From Candidatus Magasanikbacteria bacterium RIFOXYD12_FULL_33_17 (GTDB taxonomy: Bacteria > Patescibacteriota > Patescibacteriia > Magasanikbacterales > UBA922): 14,937 nt of DNA. A program made the position numbers and the translations under genes. Position 1 is the first letter of the stretch. Every line of letters begins with the position of its first letter. The stretch covers positions 13,183 through 28,119 of the forward strand of contig MFRB01000010.1 in NCBI GenBank assembly GCA_001783255.1. Reading direction: 5' to 3'. The notes under the pieces are model-generated. The model was not told the DNA's origin. It was given only the letters and a program-made list of their open reading frames with translations, and made no database searches. This document shows positions 1-8,716 of this stretch, one piece after another.

Positions 1-106
1 CAATAAATATTCTTAACTTAGCATTTTCTCTTTCAGTTTCGCTACTTATGATATCAACGTTACCTTCAGACAAATTATCTACATATTGTTTACCAGACTC
101 AGACAT
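1..106 (-). CDS. Unknown protein, N-terminal fragment (cut by window edge)
   Basis: An open frame begins with ATG at 106 and runs off the window start, giving 35 complete codons. The peptide starts MSESGKQYVDNLSEGNVD and is polar and rich in Ser, Glu and Asn, with no signal peptide or membrane segment in the visible part. I do not recognise it. It lies 72 bases downstream of the FG-GAP protein gene on the same strand, so it may be read from the same transcript or from the weak promoter noted at 138-166. No Shine-Dalgarno motif precedes the ATG, which is true of most genes here. The short length makes even the coding call uncertain, though the frame is open to the edge. Confidence 0.5.
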   Translation of the reverse strand, partial: MSESGKQYVDNLSEGNVDIISSETERENAKLRIFI

Positions 107-137
107 AATATAAAAGATTAAAAAATAACTTACCTAA

Positions 138-166
138 ATTTTAATCTATTATCAAGAAAAAAACAA
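138..166 (-). promoter_or_regulatory. Weak possible sigma70 promoter for the partial gene
   Basis: On the minus strand TTGTTT (166-161) is followed after 17 bases by TAAAAT (143-138), which would start a transcript about 25 bases before the ATG at 106. Only three of six -35 bases match consensus and the region is very AT-rich, so chance is a real possibility. Confidence 0.25.
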
Positions 167-178
167 GAGTACAAAAAA

Positions 179-2662
179 TTAATAACTATAGATAGAACCA
201 GAATCTTCTCCGCTATAATCCGCTCCAGGAGCTCCTACCAAGGTGAAGTTATCGTCAAAATACACTGAATAGCCAAAAAGATTTTCTGAAATAGCATCGT
301 CAAGAACAAGCTGTGTAGCTGGAAGCCATACCCTTCCAGGTTTCATAAAAAAATCTACAGAGCCAGCATTTTCAATATTTTGCAAATAGCTATAAGGTGC
401 CCCAACCATTATGGTGTTATTATGTACAGAGACACTAAAACCAAATAAATCTTTTGAGAGTAAACCTGTTTTATGAAGAATAGCTTCCAAATTCCAATCA
501 ACTAAATTAATGTCATTCCTGTATACATATACAGCTCCTGTTTCATGTGAATCAAATTTACTATAAGGTGCTCCCAAAACTAATAAACCATTTTCTATAT
601 CAACATCATAGCCAAAGCCTTCTCCATAATTTTCTCCTCTTATTTTATTTTTTAAGATATATTTCTCTGAATCTTTGTCAAAATTATATATATAAACAGC
701 TCCAAGTCGCTCATCATTTTCATTATCAAAAGGAGCACCAATCACAAGTGTATCTCCATCCAAAACCAAAGATTTACCAAAATAATCTTTATGATGTCCA
801 TTTTCAGGTGTTATCTTTTGTTCCAACGTCCAAACACCAAATACTTTTTTATAAAAATATACAGCTCCAGAAAGATTGAAATTTCCAGATTCATCAAAAC
901 TATAATCTAGGGAAGCACCCACAACTAAAAAACCATTTTCTATATCAACACTATATCCTACATAAGATTCTCCTACCGAAAGTCCTGTATACAACTTATC
1001 TACTTGTTGCCAATTTCCATCTACACTTTTGTGAAAAATATAAACTGTTCCATAATCTATTTGACCAGGAAAATCACAACCAGGTGAACCAACCACGATA
1101 TCGTCACCACTGATATCAACACTCCAACCAAACAAATCTCCTTTTTCCACACCTTCGCCCATCAACTTTGTCTGAAATTGCCATTTTGTACCATCCCAAT
1201 GGTATACATAAACTACACCAGATTTTGAACCATTAAATTCTGAATATGGCGCACCGACTACCATAGTATTACCATCTACAGCGATACTATATCCAGCTTG
1301 ATTGTGATAACCAAATTCTGGTAAATCAATTTTGTGAGAAATATCATAATAATATATAGCACCAGAATCAATTATGTCAGAATCAGACAATGGAGACCCT
1401 ACAACTACTAAGCTATTGTCAATTGCCACAGATTGACCAAAATAATCTTCATTATGACCGTCACTAGGTCTTAATTCAGACTCTTGTGTCCAAAAAGTAT
1501 AAACACCTTCTTCTTGTTTATGAAATACGTAAACTGAACCAGAAGAAAGTCCACTTTGTCCATAAGAATTAATATGATTAATAGCACCTACAACCAAAGT
1601 ATCATTGTACATATCCAAACTAAAACCAAAATAATCAGCAGAAGAAAAATCATTATTATACAACTCAACTTGTTGTACAAAATAATTTTGTACATTATCT
1701 AATCTAAAAACATAAACCAAACCATTTAACAAGCCTCTTTTTGAACTATAAGGAACACCTACTACTACATAGTCACCATCAATGACAACACTATGCCCAA
1801 AATTATCACCACTTGCTAAATTACTAGGTAGAAGCTTTTGTTTTTCTACCCAATCATAAGTGGAATCTACACTACAACTTTTTATTAATTTTGAAAAAAC
1901 AAAACCACAAGCATTTGTTTTCAAAGAATACACATAAGATGCTCCAGCGTTTAATCCACCTTTATCACTAAATGGAGATCCCACCGCTATCAAGTTTCCA
2001 GACAATGAAACACTTGCACCAAAATTATCACCTTTTCTACCATCACTTGGTAATATTTTTTCTTCTTTTGTCCAAATACCGTGAGAATCTTGTGAAAATA
2101 CATAGACAGCACCAGCATTAAGTGCTTTGTCATCATCACCTACAGCACCGACAACAAGACGTGAACCTTCCAAAAAAACACTTGTCCCAAATTCATCTGT
2201 ACCTTCACCATCCTCAGCAAATATTTTTTGATAAAGTTGCCAAGTGTTATTTATTTTTTTATAGATATAAACTGCTCCAGAATCCTGACTTACACCATCA
2301 CCAAAACGACTACCAACAGCAATATAATCATTATCTATACTCACTGACACACCAAATCTATCATGAGCTTTGAGATCAGTTGGTACTATTTTTTGTTGTT
2401 GATTCCAATCATCATTATTAAGTTGGTATATATAAATAGAACCAGCATAGTCACCTTTGATATTATCATTAATATTACCAGCAACCATATAAGTTCCTGA
2501 TATATCTACACTATCACCAAAAAATCCAGCTTCAACAGAATCATTTCTTTCAATTTTTTGATATTCATAAGCATAGGTATTTGAACCAAAGAACAAAGAC
2601 GCAAATAGAGCAATACTAGCAACAAACGTAAAATACAACCCTTTCAATACAATATTTTTCAT
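179..2662 (-). CDS. Exported FG-GAP repeat protein, 14 repeats (predicted double beta-propeller)
   Basis: This 827-residue protein has an N-terminal signal peptide: a Lys near the start, a hydrophobic core at about residues 8-25, and a likely signal peptidase I site after SNTYA near residue 31. The rest is 14 repeats of about 55-60 residues with the pattern FG-x-SV-x(7-8)-VVGAP-x(10-15)-GAVYVY, typical of FG-GAP/integrin-like beta-propeller blades. The FG pair, or an AG/VG variant in blades 8 and 10, falls near residues 48, 103, 158, 214, 288, 345, 408, 456, 511, 568, 628, 683, 740 and 796. The spacing is shortest between blades 7 and 8 (49 residues) and longest between blades 4 and 5 (74 residues, with an insert carrying Cys252 and Cys263). 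Fourteen blades fit two seven-bladed propellers. No C-terminal anchor or sorting signal follows the last blade, so I infer a secreted or surface-held binding protein; the ligand is unknown. A strong hairpin upstream separates it from trxA. No Shine-Dalgarno motif is present; the start is supported by the signal peptide. Confidence 0.85.
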   Translation of the reverse strand: MKNIVLKGLYFTFVASIALFASLFFGSNTYAYEYQKIERNDSVEAGFFGDSVDISGTYMVAGNINDNIKGDYAGSIYIYQLNNDDWNQQQKIVPTDLKAHDRFGVSVSIDNDYIAVGSRFGDGVSQDSGAVYIYKKINNTWQLYQKIFAEDGEGTDEFGTSVFLEGSRLVVGAVGDDDKALNAGAVYVFSQDSHGIWTKEEKILPSDGRKGDNFGASVSLSGNLIAVGSPFSDKGGLNAGASYVYSLKTNACGFVFSKLIKSCSVDSTYDWVEKQKLLPSNLASGDNFGHSVVIDGDYVVVGVPYSSKRGLLNGLVYVFRLDNVQNYFVQQVELYNNDFSSADYFGFSLDMYNDTLVVGAINHINSYGQSGLSSGSVYVFHKQEEGVYTFWTQESELRPSDGHNEDYFGQSVAIDNSLVVVGSPLSDSDIIDSGAIYYYDISHKIDLPEFGYHNQAGYSIAVDGNTMVVGAPYSEFNGSKSGVVYVYHWDGTKWQFQTKLMGEGVEKGDLFGWSVDISGDDIVVGSPGCDFPGQIDYGTVYIFHKSVDGNWQQVDKLYTGLSVGESYVGYSVDIENGFLVVGASLDYSFDESGNFNLSGAVYFYKKVFGVWTLEQKITPENGHHKDYFGKSLVLDGDTLVIGAPFDNENDERLGAVYIYNFDKDSEKYILKNKIRGENYGEGFGYDVDIENGLLVLGAPYSKFDSHETGAVYVYRNDINLVDWNLEAILHKTGLLSKDLFGFSVSVHNNTIMVGAPYSYLQNIENAGSVDFFMKPGRVWLPATQLVLDDAISENLFGYSVYFDDNFTLVGAPGADYSGEDSGSIYSY

Positions 2663-2712
2663 ATATTTATGATAATAATTAAAAACTAAGTAAATTCACA
2701 CTACCATAATGC

Positions 2713-2752
2713 AAAAAATAAAACAACCTTATGAAAGGTTGTTTTATTTTTT
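2713..2752 (-). terminator. Intrinsic terminator of trxA (possibly bidirectional)
   Basis: A perfect 18-base-pair inverted repeat (2713-2730 with 2735-2752) has a four-base loop and A/T-rich arms, so on the minus strand the hairpin ends in a U-rich tract. It begins a few bases after the trxA stop codon and lies upstream of the FG-GAP gene, which should therefore have its own promoter. T-runs occur on both strands. Confidence 0.85.
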
Positions 2753-2755
2753 TGA

Positions 2756-3076
2756 TTACAAGTGCTTATTAATCATTTCTTTCAATCTTTCTTTTGGTAC
2801 TCCACCAATCATTTGATCGACGACTTCACCACCCTTAAAAACCAAGAAAGTTGGAATACTCATCACCTTATAGTGACCAGCGGTAACACCATTTTCATCG
2901 ACATTCAATTTGGCAACTTTAGCTTTTCCAGCCAATTCTTCCGAAATTTGTTCTACTACTGGACCCATCATTTGACAAGGACCACACCAAGGAGCCCAAA
3001 AATCTACCAAAACAGGTACTTCTGATTTGAGTACTTCTGTTTCAAAATTTGCATCTGTTAGGATAACTTCTGACAT
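2756..3076 (-). CDS. trxA: Thioredoxin
   Basis: At 106 residues this is a complete single-domain thioredoxin, a small cytoplasmic disulfide reductase normally recharged by thioredoxin reductase (not in this window). The redox site WCGPC places the two cysteines at residues 31 and 34 within VDFWAPWCGPC, with the buried acidic residue Asp25. The cis-proline loop SIPTF puts the cis-Pro at residue 75, and the KGGEVVDQMIGG strand-turn near residues 81-92 is also standard. It lies downstream of infB on the same strand but has its own promoter in the 91-base gap and its own terminator, so it is probably a single-gene unit. The ATG start gives the usual family length. Identification is firm; which target proteins it serves cannot be seen. 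Confidence 0.97.
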   Translation of the reverse strand: MSEVILTDANFETEVLKSEVPVLVDFWAPWCGPCQMMGPVVEQISEELAGKAKVAKLNVDENGVTAGHYKVMSIPTFLVFKGGEVVDQMIGGVPKERLKEMINKHL

Positions 3077-3114
3077 ACTATTTTCTTTTTTAAGAATTAA
3101 TTTATAGTGTAGAT

Positions 3115-3143
3115 AATATACTACTTTTCAAAGTTCCTGGCAA
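3115..3143 (-). promoter_or_regulatory. Sigma70-type promoter for trxA
   Basis: On the minus strand TTGCCA (3143-3138) and TATATT (3120-3115) are separated by exactly 17 bases, each matching consensus at five of six positions. The expected start site near 3108 leaves a leader of about 30 bases before the trxA ATG. The promoter sits in the infB-trxA gap. Confidence 0.7.
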
Positions 3144-3167
3144 CTGTGGAAAAAATAAAAAAATTTC

Positions 3168-5192
3168 TTACAAGAATTGTATCTCTCTCGCCTTCGTCTC
3201 TTCAGTATAGAATTCCAATACATCATCAATTTCAACTCTAGTTTTACCTTCAAACCTCACACCACATTCCATACCTTCGTGAACTTCTTTGGTAACAGAT
3301 TGTCCCATACGACATTCAGTAATCTTTCCCATACCCATATCCAATTTTTCATGTTTTACTCTAGCTAGAACATTTTTCATGACTTTGCCAGTTTCAATTC
3401 TACCACCAACAATCATCGCACCTTTTTCTTTTCTAAATATAGCTACCACTTTCATATTACCAAGTTCCGTAATAATCTTTTCATCACTTAGTAATCTTCC
3501 CAACTCTTCTTTTACCCAATCGATCAAATCATAGATAATATCATATTGTAAAAATTGTACATTCTCTTCACGCATCATACTACCAGCCAAAGGTGTAGCA
3601 TTGACATTGAAACCAATTACAGTCGCACCACTTGTTGTTGCTTTTTTGACATCATCTTCTGTAATATTTCCTAGACCTTTACCAATAATTTTGACGCCAA
3701 CTTCAGCATGTCTGATTTTTTCAAAAGAAGAAACAATAGCTTCGAGTGAGCCAAGTACATCAGCTTTGACAACAATGTTTAATATTTTTTTCTTTTCATC
3801 TTCATCACTACTACTATCTGCAGTTATGATAGTACGTTCTGCACCTGTTTGTTCAGATTTTTTCTTACGCAAGTTTATTTCAGTAGCAGTACTTTCTTTG
3901 GTAATATCCAAAACATCACCTACTTCTGGAGCAATTTTGAAACCAATAATTTGGATAGGTACTGAAGGACCGGCTTCATCTACTAACTCAGCTTTGTAAT
4001 TTTTCATCGCTCTGACTTTGCCATAAATTTCATTGTTGAGAACAAGCTTATCACCACGGTGCAAAGTACCAGATTGGATAAGTACGGTAGCGACAGGCCC
4101 CATACCTTTGTCTACATTGGATTCAACCACAGTACCAATTGCTTGCAAACCTGGATCAGCTTGAATTTTATCTTCATTCATATCAGCTACCAAAAGCAAA
4201 ACATCTAGTAATTTGTCAATATTAGTATTTTGTTTGGCTGAAATTTCTACCATAGGAACATCTCCACCCCATTCTTCGGACAAAACACCTTTTTGCGATA
4301 AATCTGTTTTAGTTTTTTGGACATCCGCACTTTCTTTATCAATTTTGTTGATAGCTACGACATATGGAAGTTTGGCAGCTTTGATAATATTGATAGCTTC
4401 TTCAGTCTGAGGCTTCACGCCATCATCAGCAGCCACAATAAGAATAGCAATATCTGCCACCTTGGCACCACGACTACGCATCATAGTGAAAGCTTCGTGA
4501 CCAGGAGTATCAATGAAAGTAAGAGCACGTTCTTTTTTGTTTTTTGGATCTTTCCAAATTGTCTGGTAAGCACCAATGTGCTGAGTAATACCACCAGCTT
4601 CGGTATCGACAATATTGGCCTGACGAATAGTATCTAACAATTTTGTTTTACCATGATCGACATGACCCATAACCACAATAACTGGAGCACGTGGTTGCAA
4701 ATTTTTTCCTTTGGAAAGCGCTTCTTCAAGATTTTGGACACGTTCTTCTTCTTTCTTTTCATCTTCTACATTACCATCTTCTTTGTGAACAGTGAAACCA
4801 AGTTCTTCGGACATAATGGACATAGTATCGAAATCAAGATTTTGATTTTGATTAGCCAAAATACCATTTTTCATTAGTTCGGTAATAATTTGGGTAACTG
4901 TCATGTTTAGTTTTTCAGCAAATTCTCTAACAGTCAATTTGTCTCCCAAAGTTACATCTTGACCAAGTTCTTTTCGTAATTCTTTTTCTTTTGTTTTCTT
5001 TTCTTCCAATTCTAATTTTTTCTTTTCTTCCAATTCACGTTTGATATATTTCCAACGACGTACTACTTGTTCAGCAGTCACATCATCAATCTTGATAGCT
5101 TTTCGTCCAATATCAAAACCGTATTGAGGTAAGACTTCCAATAATTCTACAGTATTTATTCTAAGTTTACGGGCTAATTCGGTGACGTTCAT
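3168..5192 (-). CDS. infB: Translation initiation factor IF-2
   Basis: This 674-residue GTPase would bring initiator fMet-tRNA to the 30S subunit and promote 50S joining. All G motifs are visible: G1 GHVDHGKT (176-183), the switch I Thr in GGITQHIG (200-207), G3 DTPGH (228-232), G4 NKID (282-285) and G5 SAK (318-320). Two IF2_N-type helical modules appear at about residues 1-50 and 84-134, joined by a charged Lys/Glu helix at 50-76. The domain II/III and C-terminal fMet-tRNA-binding regions follow in normal order. At 674 residues it is shorter than the enterobacterial protein because the N-terminal extension is brief. The usual neighbours nusA and rbfA are absent from this window. It is transcribed from a near-consensus promoter with a leader of about 64 bases that contains a small repeat. 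No Shine-Dalgarno motif precedes the ATG. Confidence 0.97.
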   Translation of the reverse strand: MNVTELARKLRINTVELLEVLPQYGFDIGRKAIKIDDVTAEQVVRRWKYIKRELEEKKKLELEEKKTKEKELRKELGQDVTLGDKLTVREFAEKLNMTVTQIITELMKNGILANQNQNLDFDTMSIMSEELGFTVHKEDGNVEDEKKEEERVQNLEEALSKGKNLQPRAPVIVVMGHVDHGKTKLLDTIRQANIVDTEAGGITQHIGAYQTIWKDPKNKKERALTFIDTPGHEAFTMMRSRGAKVADIAILIVAADDGVKPQTEEAINIIKAAKLPYVVAINKIDKESADVQKTKTDLSQKGVLSEEWGGDVPMVEISAKQNTNIDKLLDVLLLVADMNEDKIQADPGLQAIGTVVESNVDKGMGPVATVLIQSGTLHRGDKLVLNNEIYGKVRAMKNYKAELVDEAGPSVPIQIIGFKIAPEVGDVLDITKESTATEINLRKKKSEQTGAERTIITADSSSDEDEKKKILNIVVKADVLGSLEAIVSSFEKIRHAEVGVKIIGKGLGNITEDDVKKATTSGATVIGFNVNATPLAGSMMREENVQFLQYDIIYDLIDWVKEELGRLLSDEKIITELGNMKVVAIFRKEKGAMIVGGRIETGKVMKNVLARVKHEKLDMGMGKITECRMGQSVTKEVHEGMECGVRFEGKTRVEIDDVLEFYTEETKAREIQFL

Positions 5193-5200
5193 GTGATAAG

Positions 5201-5243
5201 AAGGCTTAAAAAGCTTGAAAGGCCTGAAAGGCTGAAAATGCTT
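5201..5243. repeat. Short intergenic repeat in the infB leader (also upstream of truB)
   Basis: This segment is built from variations on AAGGCTTAAAAAGCT and AGGCTGAAAATGCTT. The 15-base core AAGGCTTAAAAAGCT (5201-5215) and the tail AAAATGCTT (5235-5243) recur exactly at 8753-8767 and 8769-8777. The core is nearly self-complementary (AAGGCTT with AAGCTT, one bulge). It falls inside the predicted 5' untranslated region of infB. Whether it is a dispersed repeat or a regulatory element is unknown. Confidence 0.55.
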
Positions 5244-5262
5244 CCGTTATTTAATTGTGGAC

Positions 5263-5291
5263 ATTATATATGAAATAACAGAAAAAGTCAA
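5263..5291 (-). promoter_or_regulatory. Strong sigma70-type promoter for infB
   Basis: On the minus strand TTGACT (5291-5286) and a perfect TATAAT (5268-5263) are separated by 17 bases. The start site should lie near 5256, giving infB a leader of about 64 bases. This is one of the best promoter matches in the window. Confidence 0.8.
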
Positions 5292-5296
5292 TTATT

Positions 5297-5334
5297 TGGC
5301 TAAAAATGCTAGCAAACAAAAAACAATTTAGCCA
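5297..5334 (-). terminator. Possible weak terminator hairpin after transketolase
   Basis: TGGCTAAA (5297-5304) pairs with TTTAGCCA (5327-5334) across a 22-base loop, just downstream of the tkt stop. On the minus strand it is followed within about 12 bases by a short T-run. The large loop and AT-rich stem make this weak, and it abuts the infB promoter. Confidence 0.3.
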
Positions 5335-5353
5335 TTTAACAATGTAACAATTT

Positions 5354-7648
5354 TTACAATTTAACATCCAACAACTTCTTTTTTATATCCTCACTCGTCA
5401 ACCCTGCCATTTCATAAACTTCTTCCACACTTCCACTCTCTAAATATGTATCCAGACCAATCGAGCGTTCATCGTAAAAATCATTATCAATGAAATCACG
5501 CAAAAATCCTTTCCAGCCAGCATGAAGTGTTACACAAACTTTTCTATCAGCTGAATTGAAAATACTTTCAGCTTTCTTTTTATTTTTCTTTTTTAATTCT
5601 GTGAAAAGCTCTGGTGAAGTTACTACCACAACCTTGATATCTAATTTTTCATTTTCAAGATCTGGTAAAATTTCCAATAAATTATTCAAAACTATAGCAC
5701 CAGAAACTGCTACGCACATTTTATTATTACCATTATTTTTATAATCTTTGAAAATATAAGCGCCGTTGACAGCTTCTTTGGCTGGTGGCACAAATTGTCC
5801 ACAACAAGCATTTTTACCACGTTTGAGAACTGGAACATCTGGACGAGAAACTGAAAGTACAATTGGCTCACCAATTTTAATTGCATGAAAAAGCATTTCA
5901 ATTGTTTCGTTAGCATCGGTTGGTTTGTAAACTTTTATTCCAGGATAAGCTGTAAACATACTCATCCAATAAAGTCCTTGATGTGTAGGACCATCCTCAC
6001 CAACTTCTGGTCCGTCGTGACTAGCAAGTACAATGAAAAATCCTTTGTGTTTTGGATAAATATGATTATTAATAACTGCCACACGAATACCATTGCACAT
6101 CATAGAAGTAAAAGCAGCGTAAGTGCCAACGACAGAAGCTGGCGCAAAATTTCCTGGCAATCTATCTAGTGTCATGCCAGTTCCCATCATTCCCATATTT
6201 TGTTCAGCAATACCATAACGAATACCACGACCATAAGTATTTTTTTTATTTATAATACCAAAAACATTTTCAGCTTTATCAGTCTTGACTGATTCTGACA
6301 AATCACCTGCTCCAGCCCAGAAAAAAGCGCTTTCTTTCATAAGATATTCAAAAAATGCTTGACTTGCTTTGCGAGTAGCCACTTTATTCTCCGCTTCAAA
6401 AATCAGTTCTTTTGGTAATTTAAGTGGACGTTTGATTGAGGTAACACTTTGAAACTTTCTTTTAGCTAATTTTTTTTTCATTTGTGTTACAACTTTTTTT
6501 TCAGTTGGAATATTTTTAGCAGAAAATTTTAGTCTACCAACAATATACGTTGTCAAATCATTGTTTAGATTAGACAAAATAGTTTCAATATCTGATAAAA
6601 TATTTCCTTCCTTACCCAAAATGAAATTATTTTTGTTCAGTTGCTCACTTTGGCTTGTTATCAATTTATTTTCTATTGTCACATATTCTTCGTGACTAAC
6701 TTGTGCACCATGTGATTTGTTAGAATTTTCCAAACTACCATATTCTTTTCCTTTCCAAGTATGAGCAATAACAACAGTTGGGTTATTGTTGTCAAAAATT
6801 TTCAGAGCAGCAAGACGATATGCATAAACACATTCCAAAATATTGTGACCATTTATTTCAATTACATTCCAGCCAAGCCCAAGCCAATTGTTGATATATT
6901 TATTTGATAATACTTCAATAATATCACCATCAATACCAAAATTATTGTAATCAAGAGAAACAATCATATTGTCCGCTCCAACAGTATGCAAAATATTGCG
7001 TGCTTCATAGGTCATACCTTCTTCACTTTCAGCATCACCCATAAAGACCCAGACTTTACTTCCTGTGCCAGCTGATTTGTGAGTAATAGCTAGTCCACCA
7101 GCAGCAGAAAAACCATGACCAGAAGGACCAGTAGAAATATCACTAAGTGGTGTATAACTTTCAGCATGACCAGGTAGACCTCCACCTTTTCTAAATCGAG
7201 CCAAATCTTTGGCCAAAATAGCATGCAATTTTTTGGCATCAAACTTCATGCTTTTCTTTTTCAAACTTTCATAAAACAAAGCCAGACCACTATATAATCC
7301 TGGCGTACAATGTCCAGCTGACCAAACCACTCTATCTCTACAAACATTTTTTGGATTAAGTATATCAAAAGCCATATCACCACCAAGAGTCATGGCAAGA
7401 AATTGTTCTACTTTGGCACTAGAGCCACCAGGATGACCAGAGCGACTACCCTCAACAGTGGCAAAAATAAGCTCACGCATGAGAGTTGCGATTTTGTTTA
7501 ATTTATCGACTTCAATACCAGGCAAACTTTCCAAATCTAAATTCTGCAAATTCAAATAAGCTCCACCTTCAAAATCATATTTGAAATTTTTTAGATTATT
7601 TTTTTTAAATTTTTCGAAATCTGTTTTGTTTAATAAATTGTAAGGCAT
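5354..7648 (-). CDS. tkt: Transketolase (full length)
   Basis: Transketolase moves two-carbon units between sugar phosphates using thiamine diphosphate, linking the pentose phosphate pathway with glycolysis. Counting from ATG 7648 (763 residues), the N-terminal Pyrophosphate domain shows SGHPGG (70-75), SAGH with His113, GPSGHG (174-179) and the cofactor-binding GDAE (204-207) with YNNFGIDG (234-241). The central pyrimidine domain shows IAEQNM with the likely catalytic Glu482 and DGPTHQ (552-557). A C-terminal transketolase domain follows, so all three domains are present in one chain, unlike split versions. The frame is open to an upstream ATG at 7699, but the extra 17 residues (MKIVLKFKIPKFLNFKS) come from AT-rich, repeat-like sequence, so I prefer 7648. 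It lies downstream of the methyltransferase gene across about 135 AT-rich bases where no promoter could be singled out. Confidence 0.92.
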   Translation of the reverse strand: MPYNLLNKTDFEKFKKNNLKNFKYDFEGGAYLNLQNLDLESLPGIEVDKLNKIATLMRELIFATVEGSRSGHPGGSSAKVEQFLAMTLGGDMAFDILNPKNVCRDRVVWSAGHCTPGLYSGLALFYESLKKKSMKFDAKKLHAILAKDLARFRKGGGLPGHAESYTPLSDISTGPSGHGFSAAGGLAITHKSAGTGSKVWVFMGDAESEEGMTYEARNILHTVGADNMIVSLDYNNFGIDGDIIEVLSNKYINNWLGLGWNVIEINGHNILECVYAYRLAALKIFDNNNPTVVIAHTWKGKEYGSLENSNKSHGAQVSHEEYVTIENKLITSQSEQLNKNNFILGKEGNILSDIETILSNLNNDLTTYIVGRLKFSAKNIPTEKKVVTQMKKKLAKRKFQSVTSIKRPLKLPKELIFEAENKVATRKASQAFFEYLMKESAFFWAGAGDLSESVKTDKAENVFGIINKKNTYGRGIRYGIAEQNMGMMGTGMTLDRLPGNFAPASVVGTYAAFTSMMCNGIRVAVINNHIYPKHKGFFIVLASHDGPEVGEDGPTHQGLYWMSMFTAYPGIKVYKPTDANETIEMLFHAIKIGEPIVLSVSRPDVPVLKRGKNACCGQFVPPAKEAVNGAYIFKDYKNNGNNKMCVAVSGAIVLNNLLEILPDLENEKLDIKVVVVTSPELFTELKKKNKKKAESIFNSADRKVCVTLHAGWKGFLRDFIDNDFYDERSIGLDTYLESGSVEEVYEMAGLTSEDIKKKLLDVKL

Positions 7649-7782
7649 ACTTTTAAAATTTAGGAATTTAGGAATTTTAAATTTTAAAACAATTTTCAAT
7701 TTCTAAATTTAAAAATTTATTCATTATTTTAAAATTCAAAATTGCTAAATTTAAAATTAAAAACTATATAGTAATTGGGACA
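7649..7782. other. AT-rich low-complexity spacer upstream of transketolase
   Basis: Between the methyltransferase stop and the preferred tkt start, the sequence is almost entirely A and T, with recurring TTTAAA/AATTTT blocks and two tandem TAGGAATT units near 7661-7675. It should hold the tkt promoter, but in such sequence -10-like and -35-like hexamers occur everywhere, so no single one is defensible. No clear terminator for the upstream gene was found. Confidence 0.5.
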
Positions 7783-8715
7783 TCATTCATTATAGTGCTT
7801 TTTCTTAGCAAGCACAACATACCCCTGTACTTCCAAAAACCTACCAATCGTCAACATCTCCACAAGTCCATAAAATTCAGCCAACGCAGTAGAAAATGGA
7901 TAAGTTTTTTTCTTCAACCAATACAAAATTCTATTTATATTTCTTAAGAAAAAGAAAGCTTCTCGTTTTTGCAAACTTACATAAAATTCTTCGGGATGAA
8001 CCAAAAAACTTAAGAAAAAAGCACTATACATTTTTTTTATTTCAAAACTATTTTGCTCTAATAAACTTTTCAATTCACTTTTGGCATAAAGTGAAATATG
8101 AAAATTAGCATGTGGATCAGTATTCAATCCCCTTTTCAGCAAATAATTTCTAACATAAGCGTGCTTACCCAATTTTGATTCACAAAACATTGCCAATCTG
8201 CCACCTGGTAACAAAACACGTTGTAATTCTTCAAGCCAATTTGGTACATCCTCAACATGACCCAAAACATCGGAAGTAAAGACTACATCAAAAAAATTAT
8301 TTTTGAAAGGTAACAAAGTTCCCTCATAATAAGATAGATCAGCCCAAACACCATATTCTTTGATTCTTTCTTTGGCTAATTCTACTTCCAGATTTATCAC
8401 ATCAATACCATAAACTTCGACTTCTTTTCCCCAAAGTTTTTTCATTTCAATTACACTAGCACCAGTACCACAACCTACATCAAGAATACGCAATTTGGAA
8501 AATTTGCCAGTCATTTTATTTTCTTTTCTTTTTTCAGACAAAGCTTTTCTAATCCAATTGTAAAGTAAAATCTTTTTTGGGAAAAATACTAATTTTACTT
8601 TGTCCAAAAAAGTAACTTGCTCACCCAAAAAAATAGGTCTTGCATCCCAAAATTCAGCAATACCATTTTCTGATGCTTTACCCCAACCCATAACTTGTCT
8701 TGATTTTTCTTCCAT
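7783..8715 (-). CDS. Class I SAM-dependent methyltransferase
   Basis: This 310-residue protein has a Rossmann-like methyltransferase core. Motif I is ILDVGCGTG (77-85); the acidic end of strand beta-2 is GID with Asp105, expected to bind the ribose of S-adenosylmethionine. Motif post-II/IV is FDVVFTSDVLGHVED (142-156), and LLPGGRL (168-174) is the usual post-motif loop, placing it in the Methyltransf_11-like group. About 75 residues precede motif I, which is more than in a minimal enzyme, and the C-terminal 100 residues are rich in aromatic and basic residues with an amphipathic stretch (FYGLVEMLTIGRFLEVQG). The substrate cannot be told; this group acts on quinones, lipids, sugars or small metabolites. 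It lies upstream of tkt and divergently from truB. An extended -10 promoter ends only 8 bases before its ATG, so the mRNA may be leaderless. It is the only gene here that ends in TGA. Confidence 0.85.
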   Translation of the reverse strand: MEEKSRQVMGWGKASENGIAEFWDARPIFLGEQVTFLDKVKLVFFPKKILLYNWIRKALSEKRKENKMTGKFSKLRILDVGCGTGASVIEMKKLWGKEVEVYGIDVINLEVELAKERIKEYGVWADLSYYEGTLLPFKNNFFDVVFTSDVLGHVEDVPNWLEELQRVLLPGGRLAMFCESKLGKHAYVRNYLLKRGLNTDPHANFHISLYAKSELKSLLEQNSFEIKKMYSAFFLSFLVHPEEFYVSLQKREAFFFLRNINRILYWLKKKTYPFSTALAEFYGLVEMLTIGRFLEVQGYVVLAKKKHYNE

Positions 8716-8716
8716 A

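Noticed and set aside
2122..2373. Plus-strand ORF opposite the FG-GAP gene, rich in His, Gln and Leu
   Set aside because: It is the antisense reading of the repeated FG-GAP codons; it has no promoter and a low-complexity composition.
3150..3172. U-rich tract with TTCT/AGAA pairing at the infB stop as a terminator
   Set aside because: Only four or five A-T pairs can form and they overlap the stop codon; too weak to call.
7649..7699. Seventeen-residue N-terminal extension of transketolase from ATG 7699
   Set aside because: It is encoded by AT-rich, repeat-like sequence (tandem TAGGAATT) and has no counterpart in the family; it is kept only as an alternative.
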